This document shows positions 24,490 to 36,100 of a stretch of 36,282 nucleotides of DNA, in pieces. Below the pieces are notes generated by a model. That model searched no databases. It had not been told where the DNA came from and saw only the letters and a list, made by a program, of their open reading frames with translations. The DNA is from Egibacteraceae bacterium (GTDB lineage: Bacteria; Actinomycetota; Nitriliruptoria; Euzebyales; Egibacteraceae): assembly GCA_030446775.1 (NCBI GenBank), contig JAUJMQ010000017.1, positions 15,071-51,352 of the forward strand, in the 5' to 3' direction. The position numbers and the translations under genes were made by a program. Within the stretch, counting starts at the first letter, position 1, and each line of letters begins with the position of its first letter.

Positions 24490-27400
24490 CCGGCGCCGTG
24501 CCGCCGTTCGACGTCTGCGGCCCGCTGCCCAGCGGCATCACCGTCCTGGAGGCCAGCGCCGGCACCGGCAAGACCTTCACCATCGCGGCGCTGGCCGCCC
24601 GCTTCGTCGCCGACGGCACCCCGCTGGACCAGCTGCTGCTCGTCACGTTCACGCGCATGGCGACCGGCGAGCTGCGCGACCGCGTGCGCGAGCGGCTGGT
24701 CACCGCCGAGCGAGGTCTCGCCCGCGCGCTGCAGGGCGTGGAGCCACCCGAGGACGACGACGTGCTCCGGCTGCTCGCCGACGGCACCCCGGAAACGCTC
24801 GAGCAGCGCCGGCGGCGTCTGCACAAGGCCCTGGCGGACTTCGACGCGGCCACCATCGCCACGATCCACGGCTTCTGCGAGCACGTCCTCGCCGGCCTCG
24901 GCGTCACCGGCGACGTCGACCGCGACGTGGAGTTCCTCGAGGACCCCCGGGACCTCGTCGAGCAGGTTGTCGACGATCTGTACGTCCGCCGGTTCCACAC
25001 GGCCCGCGAGGAACCCCCGATCAGCCGCGGGCAGGCCCAGGACATCGGGCAGCTCGTCGTCGCCAACCCGGAGGCGGCGCTGCTGCCGTCGGCTGCCCCC
25101 GCCGGCAGCGTCGAGGCGATGCGGGTGCGGCTCGCCCAGGCGATCCGCGACGAGATGGAGCAGCGCAAGCGGCGGGCGGGGCTCATCACCTACGACGACC
25201 TGCTCGACCGGCTCGCCACGACGCTGGGCGACGAGCGGCGGGGCCCGGCGGCGTGCGCGCGGCTGCGTGGGCGCTACCGCATCGCACTCGTCGACGAGTT
25301 CCAGGACACCGACCCGATCCAGTGGGCGATCTTCCGTCAGATCTTCGGCCAGCCACCGTGCACGCTCGTGCTCATCGGCGATCCCAAGCAGGCCATCTAC
25401 GCCTTCCGCGGCGCCGACGTCTACGCCTACCTCGAGGCGGCCCGCGAAGCCGGCCGGCAGGCGACCCTCAACGTCAACTGGCGCAGCGACCAGCACCTGA
25501 TCGACGCCTACGACGCGCTGTTCGGCAACGCGATGCTCGGCCACGAGGGCATCCGCTACCGCGAGGTCCGCGCCGCCGGCGCCAACCAGCGGCCGCGCCT
25601 TGCCGGGGCGCCGGTCTGCTCCCCGCTGCGCGTCCGGCTGGTCAATCGCGACGAGCACATCCCGCGGCTGACCGACACGGGTCGGGTCCCCGTCGCGCTC
25701 GCCCGCGAGCACATCGCCGCCGACCTCGCCGCCGACCTCGTCGCCCTGCTGTCGTCGAACGCCCAGGTCATCACCCGCCGCCGCGACGGATCGGAGCGGA
25801 CCCGCGAGACCGTCCGGCCCGGCCACGTCGCCGTCCTGGTCCACCGTCACCGCGACGCCGCGGCGATCCGCGACGCCCTGGACGCGGTCGACATCCCCGC
25901 GGTCATCAACGGCGCCGGCAGCGTGTTCGCGACACCCTCCGCCCGCGACTGGCTGCGGCTGCTCGAAGCGCTGGAGCGGCCGACGTCACCGGGCCGGGCG
26001 CGGGCGGCGGCGCTGACCGCGTTCTTCGGGTGGTCCGCGCGCCGCGTGGCCACCGCCGGTGCCCGCGAGTGGGAGCAGGTGCACGCGCTGCTGCACCAGT
26101 GGTCCGACGTGCTCGCCGGCCGCGGCGTCGCGTCGCTGCAGGAGACGGTCACTCTCAGCCAGGGGCTGCCCGGACGGATCCTCACCCGCACCGAAGGCGA
26201 GCGGGTCATGACCGACCTGCGCCACGCCGGCGAGCTGCTGCACGCCGCCGCGACCGGGGAGAAGCTCGGCCCGACGGCCCTGGCGGCGTGGCTGCGGCGG
26301 CGCATCGCGGAGGCCGAGTCCGACACCCATTCCGAGGAGCGCAGCCGGCGCCTGGAGTCCGACTCCGAGGCCGTCCAGGTGCTGACGATTCACCGCAGCA
26401 AGGGGTTGGAGTTCCCGATCGTCTACTGCCCCTATCTGTGGGACCCCTCATGGATCCCCGACACGCTCCCGCCCGTCTTCCACGATCCCGCCAACGCGGA
26501 CCGCCGCAGCATCGACCTCGCCGGCAAGAACGGCGACGGGTGGGACCCGTACGTCGCGGAGGAGCGCGGCCAGGACCTGCGCCTGGCCTACGTCGCGCTC
26601 ACCCGGGCACGGCACCAGGCCGTCGTGTGGTGGGCAGGCGCCTGGCAGAGCCACGAGTCGCCGCTGGCCCGGCTGCTGTTCGCCCGAGAACCCGACGGCA
26701 CCATACCCGCCGCCACCTGGTCGGTGCCCACCGATGCCGCCGCCTTCGCCGCCGTCGAACAGCTCGCCGCCGGCGCGCCGGACCGCATCAGCGTGGAGTG
26801 GACCGCCGCAGCGACCGGGCGGCGCTGGTCGGGTGAGCGCCGGAAGGATGCCGACCTGGCCGCGGCCCGGTTCGCGCGGGCGCTCGACACCGGCTGGCGG
26901 CGCACGTCCTACAGCGGCATCACCGCCGCAGCCACGAGCACCGCGTCGCCAGCGAACCGGAGCAGCCCCGGGTCAGCGACGAGGAGATGCCGCCACCGGC
27001 TGGAGCCTCCCCCTGGACGGGGGCGGCGACGACGAGGCGCGCCTGGGCGTGCGTCCCCTCGCCGACCTGCCCGCCGGCGCGGACGTCGGCACCTTCGTGC
27101 ACCCTGCTGGAGCACACCGACTTCGCCGACGACCTCGACGCCGAGCTCGCCGCCCAGGTCGCCGAGCAGCGCCGCTGGCGCCACACCGACCTCGGCTCGA
27201 CCGCGTCCCTGGTGGCGGGCTGCGCGCGCGGCGATCGAGACGCCGCTGGGGCCGCTGGTCGGCGGCGTGCGGTTACGCGACATCGCCCGGCGGGACCGGG
27301 TCGACGAGCTGGGCTTCGAGCTGCCGCTGGTCGGCGGGGACGAGCCACCCGACGACCTGGCCGTCGATGTCGGCGCACCGTCGCGGCGCTGCGCGCGCAC

Positions 27401-27940
27401 CTGCCCGGACCGACCCGCTGGCGGCTACGCCGACCGACGACCGACCCGACGCTGCGGCGGCGGGTGCGCGGCTACCTGTCGGGCAGCCTGGACCTGGTCG
27501 TGCGACTGGCCGACGGCGAGTCGCCACCGGTTCGCGGTCATCGACCACAAGACGAACTGGCTGGGCTTCGACGGCGCGCCCCTGTCGGCGTGGCGTACCG
27601 GCCCGACGCGCTGGCCGACGCGATGGAGCGCGCCCACTACCCGCTGCAGGCGCGCTGCTGTACAGCGTCGCGCTGCACCGCTACCTGCGCTGGCGCCTGC
27701 CCGGCTACACACCAGAGACGAACCTCGCCGGCGTGCTCTACCTGTTCGTGCGGGGCATGACCGGCGCCGACGTGCCGGTCGTGGACGGCCAGCCGTGCGG
27801 CGTGTTCGCGTGCCGGCGGGCCTCGGCGCGGCCCTCCCCGCCGTTGAAGCCCTCAGCGACCTGTTCGACACCGGGGCCGCCCGTGACGGGCACAGCGGCA
27901 CGGCCGCCGCCGCCCGTACGACACCGGGATGCCGGCGTGA
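24486..27940 (+). CDS. recB: Exodeoxyribonuclease V beta subunit RecB (3' part frameshifted)
   Basis: RecB is the 3'-5' helicase and nuclease of RecBCD. One frame is clean from 24486 to about 26930. It contains Walker A (ASAGTGKT, residues 23-30), LLVTFTRMATGELRDRVR, TIATIHGFCEHVL, motif [14 protein letters not shown] and GDPKQAIYAFRGADVYAYL. LNVNWRSDQHL, LTIHRSKGLEFPIVYCP and LAYVALTRARHQ complete the helicase core. The nuclease domain follows but is split over three frames: GTFVH, LLEHTDFADDLDAEL, IETPLGPLVGGVRLRDI, ELGFELPLVGG and LDLVVRLADG. FAVIDHKTNWLG is the PD-(D/E)XK core, followed by PLQA and LLYSVALHRYLRWRLPGY. The first two breaks (about 26930 and 26985) are each repaired by one extra C. 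The end is unclear because of a 47-bp tandem duplication at the recD junction; TGA at 27938 or 27985 are the candidates. Total about 1150 residues, as expected. Confidence 0.9.
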
Positions 27941-28019
27941 CCAACACGGCCACCGCCGCGCCGCTCGACGGCGGGATGCCGGCGTGACGAGCACGCCCGC
28001 CGCCGCACCGCTCGACGAC
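27926..28019 (+). repeat. 47-bp tandem duplication at the recB/recD junction
   Basis: Two imperfect copies (27926-27972 and 27973-28019) each begin GGGATGCCGGCGTGA, and each contains a GTGA stop/start overlap. The first GTG (27937) opens a 16-codon frame that stops exactly at the second GTGA. The second GTG (27984) is the recD start. Confidence 0.75.
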
Positions 28020-29887
28020 TTCGACGCCCGCCTCGCCCTGGGCGCGGGCGGGCGGCTCGGCCGCTTCAACGCGGCGGGGGTCCTCGCGCCCGCCGACGTC
28101 CACGTCGCCGCCACGCTCGGCCGGCTGGCCGGCGGAGGCGGCAGGAGTCCGTCCTGCTCGCCGCCGCGCTGGCGGTGCAGGCACCCGGCTCGGCCACGTC
28201 TGCACCGACCTCGCCACCGTGCGGACCACGGTCACCGTCGACAAGGAGGACTTCCCCGTCGACGTGCGGTCACCCTGGCCGGATGCCACCCGACTGGCGC
28301 GCCGAGCTGGAGGCCAGCCTGCTGGTGGCGGCCGGTGCCGACGGTCCGGCCGACCGCTGCGGCTGGTCGGCAGCGCTGCTGTACCTGGACCGCTACTGGC
28401 GTGAGGAGCGCCAGGTCGCCGGGGACCTCGCCGCGCGCGCCCGTCCGGCCGCGGGGTCGACGGAGCAGCGCTGCGCGACGGCCTGGACCGGCTGTTCGGC
28501 GGCGAGGAGCCGGACCTGCAGCGCCTGGCGGCCGCCATGCGGTGCTGCGCAGCCTCCACCGTCGTCGCCGGGGGCCCGGGACCGGCAAGACCACGACCGT
28601 CGCGCGCATCCTCGCCCTGCTCGACGAGCAGGCGTCGGCCGGCATGCCGCCTCCCCGCGTGGCCCTCGCCGCGCCGACCGGCAAGGCGGCCGCCCGCCTG
28701 GAGGAGGCCGTCCACGCGCGCGCCAGGACCTCGACGTCGCCGCCCAGGTGCGCGAACGGCTCCTCGCCGCCACCGCCTCGACGCTGCACCGCCTGCTCGG
28801 GTGGCGACCCGGCACGCGCAGCCGCAGCACCACCGCGGCAACCGGCTGCCACGACGTGGTCGTCGTCGACGAGACCTCGATGGTGGCGCTGTCGCTCATG
28901 GCGAAGGTGGTCGAGGCCGTGCGCGACGGAGCCCGTTTGGTGCTGGTCGGCGACCCCGACCAGCTGGCGTCGGTCGAGGCCGGCGCGCCGTGCTGGGCGA
29001 CGTGGTGGCACAAGACGACGCTGGTCCTCAGCGCGCGGCGGCGCGGCGCGAGCTCGCGGCGGTCACCGGCTCCGAGGTCGCCGCCTCGGACCCGCCCGCG
29101 GGCGCGACGTTCGGTGACGGCATCGTGGTGCTGCGCCGGGTCCATCGCTTCGGTCCCGACTCCGGGATCGCGGCGCTGTCGCGCGCGGTGCAGGCCGGCG
29201 ACGCGGACGCCGCCGTCGCGGTGCTGGCGGGCGACCGCGACGACGTGGCCTGGATCCCGGTCGATGCCGACGATGACGAGGCGCTGCCCGAGATGGGACC
29301 GTTGCGGGCCGCGGCCGTCGACACGGCCCGGCGGGTGACCGACGCCGCCCGTGCCCGGGAGGGGCTGGCGGCGCTGGCCGCACTCGACGCCTTCCGGCTG
29401 CTGTGCGCGCACCGCGCAGGCCTACGGGGTGGCCCGGTGGATGGCGCAGATCCGGGATGGCTGGCCGCCGACGTCGAGCACTTCGCCGCCGAGGGCGGCG
29501 ACTGGTACGTCGGGCGTCCCCTGCTCGTGACGCAGAACGACTACGGCCTGCGCCTGTTCAACGGCGACACCGGCGTCGTGGTCGCCGGACGGCGCCGTGA
29601 CCGCCGCCTTCGAGCGGCGGGTGAGCTGATCGGGTGGAGCCCGACGCTGCTGTCGACCGTCGAGACCGTCTACGCGATGACGGTGCACAAGAGCCAGTCG
29701 CAGTTCGACAGCGTGGCGGTGCTGCCGATCCCGACTCGCCCATCCTCACGCGCGAGCTGCTGTACACCCCGCGGTGACCCGCAGTCGCCGGCGGCTGACG
29801 GTGGTCGCGCCCGAGGACAGCGTCCGCAAGGCCGCCACGCCGATCACGCGCGCGTCGGGCCTGCGGGCGGCGCTGTGGGGCCAGTGA
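27984..29887 (+). CDS. recD: Exodeoxyribonuclease V alpha subunit RecD (frameshifted)
   Basis: RecD is the 5'-3' superfamily 1B helicase of RecBCD. About 634 residues are represented, as in other RecD proteins, but over several frames. Blocks in order are DDFDARLALGAGGRLGRFNAAG, DLATVRTTVTVDKEDFPV, AALLYLDRYWREERQVA and the Walker A region RGPGTGKTTTVARILALLD. APTGKAAARLEEAV, TASTLHRLLGWRPG, VVVVDETSMVALSLMAKV and LVLVGDPDQLASVEAGA follow. Next are VLRRVHRFGPDSGIAALSRAV, GRPLLVTQNDYGLRLFNGDTG, YAMTVHKSQSQFDSV and LTRELLYT, ending in LTVVAPEDSVRKA. Usually HKSQGSEF is found; here the third position is Ser. GTG 27984 overlaps the preceding TGA. Breaks occur near 28140, 28260, 28460, 28560, 28990, 29420, 29580 and 29740. 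Every helicase motif is still readable, so indel errors are the likeliest cause. Confidence 0.85.
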
Positions 29888-29991
29888 CCGCGGGCCGATC
29901 ATGGGCGTCCACCTGGGCGTCCGGCCTGGGAAGCCGGCTGTGGGGCCGATGCCCCGCTGCTCGCACCCGACCTGGGCTTCGGCCGGGGCCG

Positions 29992-32900
29992 GTGGGTGCC
30001 GGCGACTGTCGCACCCCCCTCCTCCTGCTGCTGGACACCACGCCGTACGGCGGCCGGCCGCGACGCTGCTGCGCGAGCGGATCAGCGCCGCCAAGGCCGG
30101 CGATCCGCTGCGACCCGTCACCGTCGTCGTGCCCACGAACTCGGTGGGGTGTCGGTGCGCCGGCTGCTCGCGTCGGGCCGGCTGGGTCCGGTGACCGCCG
30201 GGAACGGCGTGGCCGGCTTGACGCTGCTGACCGTCTACCGCCTCGCCGAGCTGCTCGGAGCGCGCTCCCGCGGAGGCCGCCGGCGGTGTCCGCCGGTCAT
30301 CGCCGCCGCCGTCCGACGGGTGCTCGCGCGCGAGCCGGGGCTGTTCGCCGCCGTCCGGGAGCACCCCTCCACCGAGGAGGAGCTGGTCCAGGCGCACCGC
30401 GAGCTGTCCGAGGTCAGCGCCGCCAGCCTGGATCGGCTGGCGCAGCGCAGCGCGCGCGGCGACGTCGTCCGCATCCACCGCGCGGTGCGGTCGGTGCTGG
30501 AGGGCGACTGGTACGAGGAGTCCGACCTGATGGCCGCGGCCAGCGCGGCCGTGGCGAGCCGGCTCGTCGCTGCTCGACGACGTCGGCACGCTCATCGTGC
30601 ACCTGCCGCAGGACCTGTCACCGCCCGCGGCCGCCTGCTGCGCGCCGTCGGCGGGCGCAGGCCGTCGAGGTCGTCGCCGGCCGCACCGGCGCGCCGCAGG
30701 CCTGACGCCGACGTCGACCGGTGCCTGCGCCATCGGCGTCGACCCGCCGGCGCGATCGGCGGGGGACCCATCGGCAGGGTCGCTGGTCGACCCGCGGCCC
30801 AGACGACGGTGGCACCGCCCGTGGCGACGGAGGTCATCTCCGTCTCCGACCCCGAGGAGGAGATGCGCTCGGCGGTGGCCACGGTCCTGGAGGCGGCGCG
30901 AGACGGCGTCCCGCTGGAACGCATGGCCGTCCTGTACCCGGCGGCGGAGCCTCTACGCCCGCATCGCCACGACCAGCTGGCCGCTGGGCATCCGTACAAC
31001 GGTCGCGCGGTGCGGCCTGGCCGACCGGGTGCTCAGGCGCTGGTTGCTGGACCTGCTCGCCCTCGGCGACGAGGGCTTCTCCCGGCCGGCGGTGATGAAC
31101 CTGCTGTCCGCCGCGCCCATGCTCGGCCCCGAGGGGGCGGGCGTGAAGCCCGGCGCGTGGGAGCGGGCGAGCCGTGAGGCCGGCGATGTGGCCGGACGCG
31201 CGGGCCCGCGCTCGCGCGGTTCGCCGACGACCTGCGCCGCAGTCGAGCCGAACGGACGAGGACGAGCCCCGCGAGTGGCGCATCGACCAGCTGCAGCGTG
31301 CCGGGTCTGCCGACAAGCTGCGCGCCTTCGTCGGCTGTTCGCCCAGCTCGACGCCGCGAGGGCAATGGCCTCCTGGTCGGATCTGGGCCGCGTGGTGCAT
31401 CGGCATGGCCGCCCGCTGCCTCGGCGACGAGCGCAGCCGGCAGCGGCTGGCCCGAGGCGGGCGCGCCGCCGCCGACGCGCGTCGGCGAGGCGCTGGACCG
31501 CCTCGCCGGCCTCGACGCCGTCGCCGCCGCGACGATGGAGGTCTTCGGGCGCACGCTGCAGCTCGAGCTGGACAGCGACCTCGGCCGTGTGGGTCAGCTC
31601 GGTCGCGGGGTCCTGGTCGGCACCGTCTCCGCCGCTCGGTGTCGACCTCGACCTCGTCGTGGTGCTCGGCCTGGCCGAGGGCGTCATGCCGACCCGCCCG
31701 CGGGAGGACTCGCTGCTGCCCGACAGCGAGCGTCGCGCCGCGGGCGGCGAGCTGCTGCGCCTGGCCAGCGGGCGCGCCGGGCGTCGAGCACCGCCACCTG
31801 CTGGCCGCCATGGCCGCGGCCGGGCGGCGGGTCCTCGTGTACCCGCGGGGTGACCAGCGACGCAGCCTGCAACGCCCGCCGTCGCGGTGGCTGCTGGACT
31901 CGTGCGAGGCGCTCGGCGACGGCACCAGGGAGCTTCGCCGAAGGCACCGCCTGGCATCGGACCGTGGACTCGTTCGCCAGCCGCGTCACCGGCGTCACGT
32001 TCCCGGCGACCCACCAGGAGTACCGGTTGCGGGCACTGGGCGGCGCGGGTCGAACGAACGGCGTTTCAGCGGGGCGCGGCGGCGCCCGGGCCGGTCGCCC
32101 GCCATCCGGTCGTCACGGGAGACGGGTGCTGGGCGCGGCCTCGACCTCCTGGCGCATCGGGGCCGGGGCGTTCACACGCTACGACGGGAACCTCGAGTCC
32201 ATGGCCTCCCGGCTGCCCTCCCCGGCCTCGCCGGGTCGCGTCACCCTTCGCCGTCGCAGCTCGAGGCGTGGCTGGGGTGCCCGCACGCCTACTTCATGGA
32301 GTACGTCCTGCGGGTGCAGCCGGTGGACAACCCGAGGAGCTGCTGGAGATCGACGCGCTGGAGCGCGGATCCCTCATCCACGACGTCCTCGAAGTGGCTC
32401 AGGCGCAGCTGGAGCACGGTGTACCGGGCGGGGCCAGGCGTGGCCGGCGGAGGCGCGCGCGCTGATGCGCCGGCTCGCCGACGCGGCCTGCGACGCCGCC
32501 GGGCTCGCGGCGTCACCGGGCACCGCCTGCTGTGCGCGCGCCGGACCCGCATCGTGCTCGCATCGAGCGCTTCGTCGACGCCGACGACGAGCGGCGGGCG
32601 TCGCTGGGCCTGACTCCGCTGGCGGCGGAGCGCCCGTTCGGGCTGGACGGCACACCGCCGCTCAGCGTCGACCTCGGCGACGGGCGGACGATCCGGGTGC
32701 GGGGCGCATCGACCGGGTCGACCGAAGCGCCGCGGGGGGGTCTGGTGGTCACCGACTACAAGTCGGGCGGCGTCAGCCGCTACAAGGACCTGACCGCCGA
32801 CCAGCCCTGGGCGACGGCACGAGGCTGCAGCTGGGCCTGTACGGGCTGGCCGTTCGCGAAACCGACGACGCGGCACCGGCCGTGCGCAGCGAGTACTGGT

Positions 32901-33194
32901 TCACCTCGGCGCGCGGCCGGCTTCGTCCGCAGGGGCTACGACCTGCGCGCCCTGCGGTGGAGCACGAGCTGCTGCGGGCGCTGCGCCTCGCGGTGGACGG
33001 CATCGAACGGGGCCGCTTCCCGCTCAGGCTGCCGACGCCCGGCTGGTCGCCGTGGACCGAGTGCCGCTTCTGCGACCCCGACGACCTGGGCACCACCGAC
33101 CGGTACCGCGAGTGGGAGGAGATCGAAGGACCCGGAGCTGCGCGACTACGTCGCCTACATCGAGCCCGAGGCGCTCGAGGGCGAGGCGGCATGA
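29992..33194 (+). CDS. AddB-like PD-(D/E)XK nuclease, degenerate helicase (frameshifted)
   Basis: About 1060 residues, read over all three frames, resemble the AddB/AdnA-type partner of AddAB nucleases. The N-terminus LLLLLDTTPYGGRPAATLL stands where a P-loop would be, so ATP binding is probably lost. PVTVVVPTNSVGVSVRRLLASG and LTLLTVYRLAELLG follow. The centre has ISVSDPEEEMRSAVATVLEAA, MAVLYP, DLDLVVVLGLAEGVMPTRPREDSLLPD and HLLAAMAAAGRRVLVYPRGD. The nuclease domain carries SQLEAWLGCPHAYFMEYVL (first Fe-S-type Cys), EIDALERGSLIHDVLE, VVTDYKSGG (catalytic core) and LQLGLYGLAVRE. It ends CRFCDPDDLGTTDR, where the final cluster Cys is Gly. GTG 29992 is tentative; the gap from recD is 104 bp with no other feature. 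The stop overlaps the next start as ATGA. Family blocks persist across at least a dozen frame changes. Confidence 0.75.
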
Positions 33195-36100
33195 CCGGGC
33201 TGCGCGACGCCGCGGCGCGGACACGGATCACCACGGCGCTGGACGAGACGTTGTTCGTCGAGGCCGGCGCCGGTTCCGGCAAGACGAGATCACTGATCGA
33301 CCGCGTCGTCGCGCTCATCGACGACGGCGTCCCGATGCAGGCCATCGCCGCGATCACCTTCACCGAGAAGGCGGCCGCCGAGCTGCGCGACCGCATCCGC
33401 CAGTCCCTCGGCGACCCGCTTCGGCGCGGCGCGAGCGCGGCCGCCGCGTCCCGGTACCAGGCGGCCCTGGACGAGGTCGACGCCGCGGCGATCTCGACGT
33501 GCACGCCTTCGCCCAGCGCATCCTCACCGAGCACGCCATCGAAGCCGGCCTGCCCCCCAACGTCGAGGTGCTCGACGAGGTGGCGTCCCAGATCGAGTTC
33601 GACGACCGCTGGAACCGCTTCCGCGACACCCTGCTCGACGACGCCGAGCTCGAGCGAACCCTGCTGCTCGCCTTCGCCGCCGGCATCAAGCTCGACGACC
33701 TGCGCCACCTCGCGTCGGTGTTCCAGGACAACTGGACCTCGTGGGCGACCCCGAGCGGCTGCCCCTGGGGTGAGACCGCTGTGCCGGACCTCGAGCTGGG
33801 GCCCCTGCTGGCCCGGCTGGACGCCCTGCTGGCACGCCGCGACGAGTGCTGCACCGACGACGACACGCTGCTGGCGTACCTGAGCGACGAGATCGAGCCG
33901 TACGCCCGGCGGTTGGCGGACGCGCCCGACGAGTGCACGGCAGCTGCGCCTCCTTCAGGAACCCAAGCCCACGTTCAGGGCCGGCCACAAGGGCAGGGGC
34001 GCCAGCTGGGGACGGTGCCAAGGCCGAGATCTGCGAGGAGATCACGCCGGCGAGGCCAAGCAGGCGCTGTCGTGCGAGTCGCCCGCGCCTGCGTGTGCCG
34101 CATCGCCGTCGCGGTCGCCGCCTTCGTGCTCGACGCCGCCGCGCAGCGACGGGCCGGTGGCCGGCTGGAGTTCCACGACCTGCTCGTCCTCGCCCGCGAC
34201 CTGCTGCGCGGCGACAGCGGCATCGACGTGCGCGCCCGGCTGGGGAAAGCGCTGCCCGCGGCTGCTGCTCGACGAGTTCCAGGACACCGACCCGATCCAG
34301 GTCGACCTCGCGGTCCTCATCGCCTCCGACGACCCCCAGGCCGCGGGCAAGCCGTGGTGGGACATCCCGGTCGCGCCGGGTCGGCTGTTCTTCGTCGGCG
34401 ACCCCAAGCAGTCGATCTACCGCTTCCGGCGCGCGGACATCAACCTGTTCCTGCAGGCCTCCGGCGTGTTGGCACGCCACCCGTGGCGCTGACCACGAAC
34501 TTCCGTACGACACCGCCGGTGATCGAGTGGGTCAACCACGTGTTCGGGGCGCTGATCGCGCACGAGCCCGGATCTCAGCCGGCCTACCAGCCGCTGGACG
34601 CGGCGCCCGGGCGCGGGTGCCGGGCGACGGGCAGCCGGTCGTGCTGCTCGGCGATGCCCACGACGGGGCAGCGCCGACGAGCTGCGTGTATGCGAGGCCA
34701 CCGACGTGGCCGAGGCCGTGATGGCGGCCCGGGGCTGGCAGGTGAGCGAGCGTCACCGAGACGGGTCCGAGACGTGGCGGCTTACGCGGCTGAACGACAT
34801 CACGATCCTGCAGCCGGTGCGCATCGTCGCTCGTCGCGCTGGAGAAGGCGCTCGATGACCGCCATCCCCTACCGCGCGGAGACGTCGTCGCTGGTCTACT
34901 CCACCCGCGAGGTCCGCGAGCTGATGGCCGCGGCCCGGGCCGTCGCCGACCCGACCGATCAGCTGGCGCTGGTCACCGCCTTGCGTTCGCCGCTGTTCGG
35001 CTGCGGCGACGACGATCTGTTCGAGTACCGCGTGGACCACAGCGGCGCATGGAGCCTGCTCGCACCTGCGCCCGAGTCGATCGATCCCGCGCAGCCGGTG
35101 GTCGCGGCACTGGCCTACCTGCGCGACCTGCACCGCGACGTTGCCGTGGCTCACCCCGTCGAGTGCTGGCGCGCCTGGCCGCCGACCATGCTCGTTCGAG
35201 CTCGGCTTCGCGGCCGGCCGGCCCCGCGACCTGTGGCGACGGTTGCGCTTCGTCATCGACCAAGCGCGCGCGTGGAGCAGACCGAGGGCGGAACCCTGCG
35301 CCAGTACCTGGACTGGGCGCGCCGAGGCGTCGGAGAGCGCGCGCGTAGCCGAGACCGTGCTGCCCGAGACCGACGACTACCGTGCGGATCCTGACCATCC
35401 ACGGGTCCAAGGGCCTGGAGTTCCCGGTCACGATCGTGTCGGGCATGACGAGCCAGGCGGGAGCCGCCCCAGCCGCGTCGAGGTCGGTTTCCCCGCGCAG
35501 GGTCCGGCGGTGATCAAGGTGGGCGGGTCGACGACTCCCGAGTACGAGGCGTTCAAGCCGATCGACGAGCAGATGGACTTCCACGAGCGGCTGCGGCTGC
35601 TGTACGTCGTGCACCCGCGCGCAGGACCACCTCGTCGTCTCCCTCCACCGCAAGGCGCGCGGCTTCCTGACGACCGGCGCAAGTGGACGAGCGCCGAGCT
35701 GGCGGCCGCCTCGAGCGCACCGCACCAGCTGCCCCTCCAGCGCGGCCGGTGACGCGGCCGCGGACGGTGCGCCCGCGGCCGAGCCGATCCCCGACCTGCC
35801 GGACCTGGCGACCTGGGAGGCCGAGCGCCGCGACGCTCTGGCAGGGAGCGGCGCTCGGCGCAGCATCGGTGCGTCCGACCTCGAGAAGCTGGTCGACGCC
35901 GAGCTGGACGAGGACGCGGCCTGCCGGCGCGGACAAGGCGCCGCGGGACCTGGAGCTGCCGCCGTGGCAGAAGGGCCGCTACGGCACCGCGATCGGGCGC
36001 GCGGTCACGGCGTGCTCCAGACCGTGGACTCGCGACCGGGGCGGCCTGGACGAGGCCGCCGCCGCCCAGGCCGCCGCCGAGGGCGTGCTCGGCCGCGAGG

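Noticed and set aside
24180-29117. A single 1645-codon frame suggesting a RecC-RecB-RecD fusion
   Set aside because: The first part is RecC shadow before the RecB ATG. The end joins RecD only because frame changes remove the RecB stop. Separate genes with overlapping stop/start codons explain it better.
29902-29922. Short direct repeat TGGGCGTCC between recD and the AddB-like gene
   Set aside because: Nine base pairs in very GC-rich DNA are not distinguishable from chance. No symmetry or promoter signal accompanies it.
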